Positions 53,868 to 61,051 of a stretch of DNA of 64,000 nucleotides are shown piece by piece. The stretch spans positions 62,001 to 126,000 of the forward strand of contig JAUNUP010000002.1 in assembly GCA_030538115.1 (NCBI GenBank), written 5' to 3'. The first letter of the stretch is position 1; each line of letters opens with the position of its first letter. The notes under the pieces are model-generated. The model worked only from the letters and a program-made list of their open reading frames with translations. It was not told where the DNA came from and did not search any database. A program made the position numbers and the translations under genes. The stretch is from Dermatophilus congolensis. GTDB taxonomy: Bacteria > Actinomycetota > Actinomycetes > Actinomycetales > Dermatophilaceae.

Positions 53868-55403
53868 TCAGAGGGTGATGAGGTGGTCCCAGGGGCTCTT
53901 GCCGCCCCAGTTGACCTGCACGCTCTGGCGGCGCATGAAGCCCTGCCAGGCGTCGGAGCCGGCGGTACGACCGCCGCCCGTCTCCTTCTCGCCACCGAAG
54001 GCCTGGCCCACGTCGGCGCCGGTCGTGCCCATGTTGATGCGCACGAGGCCGCAGTCGCTGCCGCGGGCCGACAGGAAGGTCTCGATGTTGGTGAGGTTGG
54101 TGGAGTGCATGCCGGAGGCGAGGCCCTGGCTGACGTCGTTGTGGATGCGGATGGCCTCGTCGAGCGTGTCGTAGGTGAGCACCGACACGATCGGCACGAA
54201 GGTCTCCTCCTGCGCGCAGTCGAAGTCGGGCTGCACATCGGTGAGGATGGTCGACTCGACGTAGAAGCCGGGGCGGTCCATCACCTTTCCGCCGTGCGCG
54301 ACGGTCGCGCCCTGCTCCGTGGCACGGGCGATGACGCGCTCGAAGTCGGCGACGGCCTGGCCGTCGATGACGGGGCCGACGATGGCCTTCTCGTCGCGCG
54401 GGTCACCGATCGGGATCTGGTCGAACGACTCCTTCATGAGGCCCACCAGCTCGTCGGCGATCGAGGAGTGCGCGATGACCCGGCGCGTGCTGGTGCAGCG
54501 CTGGCCGGTCGTGCCGACGACCCCGAAGGTGATCGAGCGGGCGGCCTGCTTGAGGTCGGCCGTCTCGTCGATGATGACGCCGTTGTTGCCCGAGCACTCC
54601 AGCGAGTAGCGGCGGCCCAGGGTCGAGCCCACGTGGTTGGCGACCAGCTTGCCGACACCCGTGGAGCCGGTGAACGAGACCATCGCGACGCGCGTGTCGT
54701 CGACGAGCAGTTGGCCGACCTCGTTCTCGGCGGGGGTGAACAGCGAGAAGACGCCCTTGTGGCCCATCTCCTCCATGGCCCGGTTGGTGAGCTGCTGCAA
54801 CGCGATCGCGGTGAGCGGCACCTTGGGGCTGGGCTTCCAGATGACGGTGTTGCCGCCGATGACAGCGAGAAAACCGTTCTGGGCCCAAACCGCGGCCGGG
54901 AAGTTGTACGCGGAGATGACGCCCACGACTCCGAGCGGCAGCCACTGGTCGTACATGCGGTGCTCGGTGCGCTGCGACTGCTGCGAATAGCCGTAGAGCA
55001 TGCGCGACTGGCCCGCGGCGAGCGTGGCCATGTCGACGCATTCCTTGAGCTCGCCCTTCGCCTCCATGATCGACTTGCCCGTGTCGAGCGAGTCGATCGC
55101 GGCGAGCGTCTCCATGTTCTCGGAGATGAGCTGACCGATGCGCAGCACCAGCTCACCGCGGCGCGGCGGCGGGACGAGCGCCCACTCCTTCTGGGCCTCG
55201 ACCGCGGCGCTGATGATCTTCTCGTAGTCCTCGGCGTTCGAACCGGCGATCGTGCCGGTGTGCTCGCCGTCGGCGGGGCAGATGTGCTCGATGTTCGTGC
55301 GGCCCTCGGTGGGTCCCCAGCCGTGGGCGTCGCTGTACGTGCCGGAGTGGACCTTGTCGAGGCCGAACTCCGCGAGCACGGCGTTCGTGTCGAACTTGCT
55401 CAT
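53868..55403 (-). CDS. Aldehyde dehydrogenase, ALDH7 (antiquitin)-like
   Basis: 511-aa NAD(P)-dependent aldehyde dehydrogenase. Catalytic Cys303 is in GTTGQRCTSTRR, the general base Glu269 in YSLECSGNN, and Asn167 in SAYNFP. The C-terminal block GTTGADVGQAFGGEKETGGG with SDAWQGFMRRQSVQVNWG is diagnostic of ALDH7, whose best-known members oxidise alpha-aminoadipate semialdehyde. In this cluster it likely oxidises a semialdehyde produced by ring cleavage. ALDH7 members are not the usual muconic-semialdehyde dehydrogenases (ALDH8-type), so the substrate may be unusual. AGGAACGAC precedes the ATG. Confidence 0.93.
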   Translation of the reverse strand: MSKFDTNAVLAEFGLDKVHSGTYSDAHGWGPTEGRTNIEHICPADGEHTGTIAGSNAEDYEKIISAAVEAQKEWALVPPPRRGELVLRIGQLISENMETLAAIDSLDTGKSIMEAKGELKECVDMATLAAGQSRMLYGYSQQSQRTEHRMYDQWLPLGVVGVISAYNFPAAVWAQNGFLAVIGGNTVIWKPSPKVPLTAIALQQLTNRAMEEMGHKGVFSLFTPAENEVGQLLVDDTRVAMVSFTGSTGVGKLVANHVGSTLGRRYSLECSGNNGVIIDETADLKQAARSITFGVVGTTGQRCTSTRRVIAHSSIADELVGLMKESFDQIPIGDPRDEKAIVGPVIDGQAVADFERVIARATEQGATVAHGGKVMDRPGFYVESTILTDVQPDFDCAQEETFVPIVSVLTYDTLDEAIRIHNDVSQGLASGMHSTNLTNIETFLSARGSDCGLVRINMGTTGADVGQAFGGEKETGGGRTAGSDAWQGFMRRQSVQVNWGGKSPWDHLITL

Positions 55404-55448
55404 GTCGTTCCTGTTCTCTGCTGTGGTGTGAAAGTCAGGCGGAGATCG

Positions 55449-55874
55449 CTACTTGGCGAGGAAGTCGCCGATGGTCTCGTCGGTGTGGTACTCGGGCTTC
55501 TCGTAGTAGTGCGGCCCGTCGTAGATCTCGATGAGGCGGCTGAACGAGTGCGCCAGGGTGGGCCCGTGCGGGTGGTCCTTCGGGTTGCTGTAGAAGGAGC
55601 CGGGGCCAAGACGCAAGCCGGAGTCCGTGTACTCGTAGTCGCCTTCGAGGCAGTACATGAACTGGTTGGAGGCGTGCGTGTGCTTGGTGGGGATGTTGCC
55701 GCCGGGCTGGTACTCCAGCAGCGCGATCGACGCGCCCGTGTCGGGGTTCTTGTACAGGAAGTACTGGCGGAAGCCGTACGCCGGGTAGTCGATCCACTCG
55801 TCCTCGACCAGCTCGGTCGCGTGGATGAGGGTCTCGAGGCTCTTCATCGATTCTTCGTTCATGTCTGCGTTCAC
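55449..55874 (-). CDS. Small cupin-domain protein
   Basis: 141 aa from GTG 55874, preceded by GGAGGAACAAC and overlapping the RraA-like stop as GTGA. The cupin core is YQPGGNIPTKHTHASNQFMY, with HTHAS giving two His ligands, Glu/Tyr in CLEGDYEYTD and a third His in DHPHGPTLAHS. Such single-domain cupins include dioxygenases (2,4'-dihydroxyacetophenone or 3-hydroxyanthranilate type) and isomerases. No close functional match can be claimed. Operon position between aldolase and ALDH suggests it acts on a ring-cleavage product. Confidence 0.82.
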   Translation of the reverse strand: MNADMNEESMKSLETLIHATELVEDEWIDYPAYGFRQYFLYKNPDTGASIALLEYQPGGNIPTKHTHASNQFMYCLEGDYEYTDSGLRLGPGSFYSNPKDHPHGPTLAHSFSRLIEIYDGPHYYEKPEYHTDETIGDFLAK

Positions 55875-56614
55875 GTTGTTCCTCCGAGGGGCGGGCGGCC
55901 GGCGGCCACCCAGTCGTCGTATTCGGCCCGGCTCTCGGGAGTGGCCGGGAAGAGCCCGAGGATCGAGCGGCCGCGCGCGATGTGCAGCGCCGCGAATTCC
56001 TCGTACTCGACGGCGTCGAGCGATTCGTCGGCGACTTCCTCGACGAGTTCGCGCGGGATGACCACGACTCCGTCTCCGTCGCCGACGATCACGTCGCCGG
56101 GGTAGACCGCCACGCCCGCGCAGCCGATGGGCTCGTCGAGGCTGATCGGGTGCAGCTTGATGGGCGTCGCCGGGGGCGCTGCCTGCTTCTGGTAGCAGGG
56201 CAGCCCGGTCTCGACGATCGCCGGGGAGTCGCGGTAGCCGCCGTCGGTCACCACGCCGGCCACCCCGCGGTAGGAGAGGCGGGCGGCCATCATGTCGCCC
56301 ATCGATGAGGCACCCGTGGAGCCGAACGCGTCGATGACCAGCACCGCGCCCTCCGGGCACTGCTCGATGGCGACCCGGTGCAGGTTGTCGTTCTTGCCGT
56401 AGTTGCCCATGTGGTCGAGGTCTTCACGCGCCGGGATGAACCGGAGTGTGTAGGCCGGGCCGACCATCTGCTTCTGGCCGGGGGCCAGCGGCGCCAGGCC
56501 GAGCATCATCACGTTGCGGAAACCGCGCTTGAGCAGAACGTTCGCCACGTTCGCGGTGCCGACCTTCTCGAGCTTCGCCCGCACCGCCGGGTCGAGAGGC
56601 GTGTGCGCACTCAC
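55871..56614 (-). CDS. RraA-like family protein (aldolase/decarboxylase)
   Basis: 247 aa from GTG 56614, overlapping the stop of the extradiol gene as GTGA. RraA/HMG-aldolase fold features are VGPAYTLRFIPAREDLDHMG, AVLVIDAFGSTGASSMGDMM, GVVTDGGYRDSPAIVETGLP and YPGDVIVGDGDGVVVIPREL. The Gly-Gly-x-R-D motif and Asp near it bind a divalent metal in 4-hydroxy-4-methyl-2-oxoglutarate/4-carboxy-4-hydroxy-2-oxoadipate aldolases. It probably cleaves or decarboxylates a 2-oxo acid from ring cleavage. Longer than RraA itself by about 80 residues, as in catabolic members. Confidence 0.9.
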   Translation of the reverse strand: MSAHTPLDPAVRAKLEKVGTANVANVLLKRGFRNVMMLGLAPLAPGQKQMVGPAYTLRFIPAREDLDHMGNYGKNDNLHRVAIEQCPEGAVLVIDAFGSTGASSMGDMMAARLSYRGVAGVVTDGGYRDSPAIVETGLPCYQKQAAPPATPIKLHPISLDEPIGCAGVAVYPGDVIVGDGDGVVVIPRELVEEVADESLDAVEYEEFAALHIARGRSILGLFPATPESRAEYDDWVAAGRPPLGGTT

Positions 56615-57555
56615 TGGAAGAACTCCAGGTCGGGTGCGGCGCCCCACTGAGTGGTCTCGGTCGCCGTACCCGTGAACCGCGAGGGAACCCACTCGTTGTT
56701 GACCGTGTCGCCGTCGGTGTAGTGCTCGATCCGGAAGCCGAACGGGTCTTTCCAGTAGTCGAAGATCTGGCTGCCGAGCATGTGCCGGCCGACGCCCACG
56801 TCGAGGGTGTAGCCCTGGGCCAGCAGGTAGTCGTGCGCCGACATCACCGCGTCGAGGTCGGTGACCTCGAACGAGCTGTGGTGCACGCCGACCCGGTCGG
56901 ACTGCAGGATGAGCATGAAGTGGTGGTCGACCAGTTCGGCTCCGTGGTCGAGGCGGATGAACGTGCCGTACACGTCTCCGTCGGTCCCGTCGGTTCCCGG
57001 GGTGGCGAAGTAGTCGGCCGGCAGGAAGTCGAAGCGGTCGAACATCCACTTCACCGCTGCGTCGTGATCGCTCACGTGCAGCACGAAGTGGCCGAGTCGG
57101 ATGACGTCGCACGGCTCCACCGGGGTGCGCACCGAGCCGTTGACCCGCGGCTTGTCGTCGATGGTGTTGAGCTGGTTCGGACCCCGCCGCTCCAGAGGCG
57201 CCGCGTATTCGCGACCGGCGATCGCGCGGATCTCGAAGCCGTCAGGCATCACCATGACGACCTCTTCACCGCCACCGGGCTCGGTGCTCTGCCGAATCTC
57301 ACTGGACCCTTCCAGGGCAGCGAGCTCCTCCAGGTCCGCCCGCGTGGCCACCTCGATCGAGGCGCCCACGAAGCGCGGTGTGGCTCCCTTGCGGGTCACG
57401 TGAATGTGGTGCTGCGGGCCCGTGCCCCGCATGTACAGCATGTTCTCGTCACTCCCCTCGACCTTGTGCAGGCCGAAGTCGGTGAGGAACCTCTCCATCA
57501 CGTCGAGGTCGGGCGCCTCGTACGTCACTTGGGCAGCATGAATAGCCCTGGCCAT
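56611..57555 (-). CDS. Type I extradiol ring-cleavage dioxygenase (catechol 2,3-dioxygenase-like)
   Basis: 314-aa two-domain VOC protein from ATG 57555 (GGGAG upstream). The Fe(II) ligands appear in the C-terminal domain: His156 in LGHFVLHV, His225 or 226 in VGVHHSSFEV and Glu277 in FRIEHYTDGD. The signature region GVGRHMLGSQIFDYWKDPFG resembles the extradiol PROSITE pattern G-x-H-...-D-P-x-G-...-E. It opens a catechol or similar ring next to a hydroxyl. Substrate preference cannot be read. An HpaB-type hydroxylase gene lies just upstream and could make its substrate. Confidence 0.93.
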   Translation of the reverse strand: MARAIHAAQVTYEAPDLDVMERFLTDFGLHKVEGSDENMLYMRGTGPQHHIHVTRKGATPRFVGASIEVATRADLEELAALEGSSEIRQSTEPGGGEEVVMVMPDGFEIRAIAGREYAAPLERRGPNQLNTIDDKPRVNGSVRTPVEPCDVIRLGHFVLHVSDHDAAVKWMFDRFDFLPADYFATPGTDGTDGDVYGTFIRLDHGAELVDHHFMLILQSDRVGVHHSSFEVTDLDAVMSAHDYLLAQGYTLDVGVGRHMLGSQIFDYWKDPFGFRIEHYTDGDTVNNEWVPSRFTGTATETTQWGAAPDLEFFQ

Positions 57556-57618
57556 GGGGTCTCCCGTTTCTGGCAGGTTCAGCAGGTTTGCGTGCGCGGT
57601 GTTCTCTGCGCGGTGTTC

Positions 57619-57661
57619 GACGCCGGCCCGGAGGACAGTCCGCCCGTCACGGGCCGGCGTC
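57619..57661 (-). other. Intercistronic 12-bp hairpin (HpaB-extradiol junction)
   Basis: A perfect stem GACGCCGGCCCG / CGGGCCGGCGTC around a 19-nt loop lies in the 140-bp gap between the HpaB-type stop (57696) and the extradiol start (57555). No U-tract; likely a processing or attenuation element rather than a full terminator. Confidence 0.6.
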
Positions 57662-57695
57662 GGTGGTGGTGCGGTGTCAGCGCAATACCGTGGGG

Positions 57696-59234
57696 TTACT
57701 TGCGCTTCGGCAGAACCGAGACGTCGTCCGGACCGATCAGGTCGTCCACGGTCCAGCCGTCGAGGTCGTACTCGTCCATCGCGGTCTGCGCGAAGGCCTT
57801 CCACTCGGCGAGCTTGCCGTTGCCCATCGCCGACCAGAGGTTGGTCTGGCGAGTCACGTCGTTGCTGCCGATGTAGTTGATCTCGTACAGCTCGTGGCGG
57901 GCGCCGAACTCGGTGCCGATCGCATCCCAGAGCATCTTCATGATCTTGACGCGCTCGACCGCGTCGATGCCGTTCGAGCCACGCACGTACTGGTCGAGGT
58001 AGCCGCGGATCTCGGGGGTCTGGAAGTCGACGGCGTGCGAGTTGAGGTAGATCAGACCCGAGGCGACGACCTGCTCGATGATGTTCTTGATCTTCGGCAT
58101 CGCGAGCTGGTTCATCACCCGGTAGGCACCGGAGTGCTGCGGGTCGACGTTGATCATGCCGTTCCACGGCACCTCGGACTTGGCCATCGCGTCGGAGAGC
58201 GCCCAGAAGGTGTTGCGCCAGGCGATGACCTCACCGAGCTGGCTCATGACGCCGTGGAACTTGTCGGCGCCGGTGACCTCGAGCGCGCGGGCCAGCAGCC
58301 CGGCGAGGAAGTCCATCTTCACGGCGAAGCGGGTGCAGCCGTGCAGCGAGGCGCGGTCGAGGTAACCCGAGTGCACGTTGTACTTGTTGGCCTGCTCGAG
58401 GTCGTTGTGGATGAACACGTTCTCCCACGGCACGAACACGTTGTCGAGCACGAGGATCGCGTCGTTCTCGTCGAGGCGGCTCGACAGCGGGTAGTCGAAC
58501 GGGCTGCCCAGCACGGCGGCGCGCTGCTCGTTCGAGACGCGGCAGAGCAGCTTCACGCCGGGCGAGTTGGTCGGCATGATGAACACCGGGCTGTAGGCCG
58601 GGTCCTGGATGGCGACCTGGCCGACGTGGCCGATGAACGTGTAGTGCGTCAGCGCGGACCCGGTGGCAACCACCTTCGCGCCGGTGACGTAGATGCCCTT
58701 GTCGTCTTCCTTGGTCACGTGGACGAAGACGTCCTTACCCGCGTCGGGGCCCGCACCGCGGTCGACCGGCGGGTTCATGATCGCGTGGTTGACGTACCAG
58801 GTCTTCTCCTGGGCCTTGCGGTACCAGTTGCGGGCGTTCTCCTCGTAGCCGCGGTAGAAGTCGGCGTTGGCACCGAGGGTGCCGAGGAAACAGCCCTTGT
58901 AGTCGGGCGAGCGGCCCATCCAGCCCCAGGAGAGGCGCTGCCACTCCGCGATGGCGTCACGGGAGGCGACCTGCTCCTCCACGTTGGCGGGGGCGCGGAA
59001 GAAGCGGTGTGTGAAGCCGCCCCACTCCGTGGGCATCGTGAGGATGTCCTTCTTCTCCGGGTCGTGCAGCGCGTCGTACATCCGGGCGATCATGCGGGCC
59101 GAGTTACGGAAAGCCGGGTGCTCGGCAACGTTCTCGACTCGCTCGCCGTAGATCCAGACCTCGCGGTCGTCGTTCAGGCTGTCGAGGTATTCCTGGCCGG
59201 TGAACGGGATGTAGTCAGAGTTCACAGCACTCAT
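57696..59234 (-). CDS. 4-hydroxyphenylacetate 3-hydroxylase (HpaB) family monooxygenase
   Basis: 512-aa FADH2-dependent oxygenase. HpaB-like stretches are SLNDDREVWIYGERVENVAE, THRFFRAPANVEEQVASRDA, WGWMGRSPDYKGCFLGTLGA, AVLGSPFDYPLSSRLDENDA and VLDNVFVPWENVFIHNDLEQ. Family members add an ortho hydroxyl to phenols or anthranilate-type rings using flavin supplied by a separate reductase. It is the first gene of the minus-strand cluster, with a 710-bp regulatory gap upstream. The product is probably the ring-cleavage substrate of the adjacent dioxygenase. Confidence 0.93.
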   Translation of the reverse strand: MSAVNSDYIPFTGQEYLDSLNDDREVWIYGERVENVAEHPAFRNSARMIARMYDALHDPEKKDILTMPTEWGGFTHRFFRAPANVEEQVASRDAIAEWQRLSWGWMGRSPDYKGCFLGTLGANADFYRGYEENARNWYRKAQEKTWYVNHAIMNPPVDRGAGPDAGKDVFVHVTKEDDKGIYVTGAKVVATGSALTHYTFIGHVGQVAIQDPAYSPVFIMPTNSPGVKLLCRVSNEQRAAVLGSPFDYPLSSRLDENDAILVLDNVFVPWENVFIHNDLEQANKYNVHSGYLDRASLHGCTRFAVKMDFLAGLLARALEVTGADKFHGVMSQLGEVIAWRNTFWALSDAMAKSEVPWNGMINVDPQHSGAYRVMNQLAMPKIKNIIEQVVASGLIYLNSHAVDFQTPEIRGYLDQYVRGSNGIDAVERVKIMKMLWDAIGTEFGARHELYEINYIGSNDVTRQTNLWSAMGNGKLAEWKAFAQTAMDEYDLDGWTVDDLIGPDDVSVLPKRK

Positions 59235-59944
59235 GCGTCACAAACCTGCCTTCGTCGTTGAATAGGTGGCGCGGTAAAGATTCGCGGGTCACCGCACCCG
59301 GATCGGATGCGATTCCTCCAGCGGCAGAAGTGTTCCGGAGGCGATTTCATTGAAAGCGCCGGGCGGGCTGCCGTTGAGGCATGACCTTCCTGATTGAGCA
59401 CGCAACTGTCAACGGCCTGACTTACGGCCCGGATGCGCGTGCAACCGATGATGTCCTCGTTCGATACGTGGCTCAACACCCACCCGAGGCCTGTCGCGGA
59501 GCCGCGAAAACACGTGTCGACGTGCTGGTTTCCAAGTAATCCGAACACATGAATCAGGCCCTTGTGAGCCATTCACAGACACCCGACAAAGCCCGCAAGC
59601 CACACTTTTACCAGCACATTCGTCTCAGCTTTCAAGACGCAGTTGCCCCGCGCTCGATGAAAGCCATAGGCGCTCCCGGGAGGCGCCCATATGGAATTTA
59701 TATAGCCAGCTTCGGAGCGCTCCCCGATGCGTCCATATGCATTTCTTTAGTGGCGCCATATATTCACTGAATGGCCCGTCGTCATCGCCCACGCTGAAGG
59801 GGGACGATCGAACGTATAGGCACCCCCTCAGCCATACCGATCCCTGCCCCTCTGGGTGCCGGGGTAGCCGTACGCGTCGCCGCAGGGCGACAGTGGGAGG
59901 GACGCACCGTGTGTCGAACATGCGCCCACCTCCAGGAGGCACTC
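59235..59944. promoter_or_regulatory. Non-coding control region between HpaB-type gene and dodecin
   Basis: No convincing gene in 710 bp. The middle (about 59660-59775) is AT-rich relative to its surroundings and holds three related sites: GCGCCCATATGG (59684-59695), GCGTCCATATGC (59730-59741) and GCGCCATATATT (59753-59764). It also holds a perfect palindrome GGAGCGCTCC (59714-59723) and a near-palindrome GGCGCTCCCGGGAGGCGCC (59669-59687). These look like operators for a regulator of the cluster (LysR at 48955 or GntR at 60259). Promoters on both strands are expected here but I cannot place -10/-35 boxes with confidence. Confidence 0.5.
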
Positions 59945-60154
59945 ATGAGCAACAACACGTACGGCATCTCCGAGATCGTCGGAACGTCGAGCACGTCACT
60001 CGACGACGCGATCCAAGGCGCGGTCGGCAAGGCCTCGAAGACACTGCGCAACCTCGACTGGTTCGAGGTCACGAGCATCCGCGGCCACATCGCCGAGGGC
60101 GCCGTAGCGCACTACCAGGTCACCCTCAAACTGGGCTTCCGCATCGAAGACTGA
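59945..60154 (+). CDS. Dodecin family flavin-binding protein
   Basis: 69 aa from ATG 59945 with AGGAGG upstream. The dodecin fold is clear: YGISEIVGTSSTSLDDAIQG then ASKTLRNLDWFEVTSIRGHI and VAHYQVTLKLGFRIED. Dodecins form hollow dodecamers that store or scavenge FMN, riboflavin or CoA. Being placed divergently from an FADH2-using hydroxylase gene, it may buffer free flavin for the pathway, which is inference. The Trp in NLDWFEV stacks on flavin in known dodecins. Confidence 0.95.
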   Translation: MSNNTYGISEIVGTSSTSLDDAIQGAVGKASKTLRNLDWFEVTSIRGHIAEGAVAHYQVTLKLGFRIED

Positions 60155-60167
60155 CTCACCCCAGACG

Positions 60168-60200
60168 CAGGGGGCGGCACCGCACCGGTGCCGCCCCCTG
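60168..60200. terminator. Terminator hairpin after dodecin
   Basis: A perfect 14-bp stem (CAGGGGGCGGCACC / GGTGCCGCCCCCTG) with a 5-nt loop, 13 bp after the dodecin stop and between two convergent genes. No U-tract follows, which is common for GC-rich hosts. It may serve both strands. Confidence 0.65.
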
Positions 60201-60258
60201 CCGCTCACCGCGTTGGCGCTGGCGGCGGCGAAACTGCTTGCTGGTGCAAACGGGAGGG

Positions 60259-60978
60259 TCAGGCGGGGGTTTCTCGGCCGGCCCAGCTGCTGCGGACTCG
60301 GGCGATGTGGCCCGCCATGAGGCGGCGCATCTCGTCGCCGTCACGGGCCAGAGCCGCGTCGACCATCTGTTCGTGGTCGGCGCAGCTCGCGGTGAGCAGG
60401 CCGCTGTCTGCCAGGCTCTCGAGGCCGTAGAGGCGCGAGCGGGAGCGGAGGTCACGCACCACCGAGACCACGTGGTCGTTGCCGTGCAGGGCAAGGAAAC
60501 GCAGGTGGAATTCCGTGTCCTGCTCGATATAGGCCACCAGGTCGCCGCGCACGCTCGCCTCGGTGATGGAGTGCACGAGCGGGCGCAACTGCTCCACCTG
60601 CTCGGCGATCTCGCCTGTGCACGACTCGGCCACCAGACCCATGACCGGCACCTCGATGAGCATGCGCAGCTCGGCCATCGCGTCGAGTTCGGAGTCGGAG
60701 AGTTGCGTCACCCGGAAACCCTTGTTGCGGACGATCTCGACCAGGCCCTCTCCGACGAGGTCGAGCATCGCCTCACGCACCGGCGTCGCTGAGACCCCGA
60801 ACTGGGCCGCCAGTTTCGGAGCGGAGTAGAGCACCCCGGGGCGCATGCGCCCCGTGACCAGTAGCGCTCGCAAGGTCTCGCCGATCTGGGTGCGAAGGTT
60901 CGCCGGAGCGGGCGACTGCAGGTCGAGGTCGCTGAGGTCGTTGTCGACGTCAGCCGCGGACGGGATGCTCGTGGCCAT
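60259..60978 (-). CDS. GntR-family regulator (FadR subfamily, FCD domain)
   Basis: 239-aa regulator. A winged HTH occupies residues about 25-95 (LRTQIGETLRALLVTGRMRP, VSATPVREAMLDLVGEGLVE), and an all-helical FCD ligand domain follows (ELRMLIEVPVMGLVAESCTG, FHLRFLALHGNDHVVSVVRD, ADHEQMVDAALARDGDEMRR). The FCD His and Asp residues usually bind a metal and a small carboxylate. It lies 74 bp downstream of the epimerase gene on the same strand, so it probably controls the hydroxyproline module, perhaps with hydroxyproline or a downstream keto acid as effector. Confidence 0.94.
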   Translation of the reverse strand: MATSIPSAADVDNDLSDLDLQSPAPANLRTQIGETLRALLVTGRMRPGVLYSAPKLAAQFGVSATPVREAMLDLVGEGLVEIVRNKGFRVTQLSDSELDAMAELRMLIEVPVMGLVAESCTGEIAEQVEQLRPLVHSITEASVRGDLVAYIEQDTEFHLRFLALHGNDHVVSVVRDLRSRSRLYGLESLADSGLLTASCADHEQMVDAALARDGDEMRRLMAGHIARVRSSWAGRETPA

Positions 60979-61051
60979 GGTGACCTATCCTCGCACGTCA
61001 GAGACGGGTTCTCCCTCCAGGATCGATGCCCCCGTGGGCATCGGGCCTCGC

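Noticed and set aside
59231..59572. Minus-strand open frame of 113 codons upstream of the HpaB-type gene
   Set aside because: Composition and codon use are unlike the neighbours, no ribosome-binding site and no recognisable domain; better read as leader or promoter DNA.
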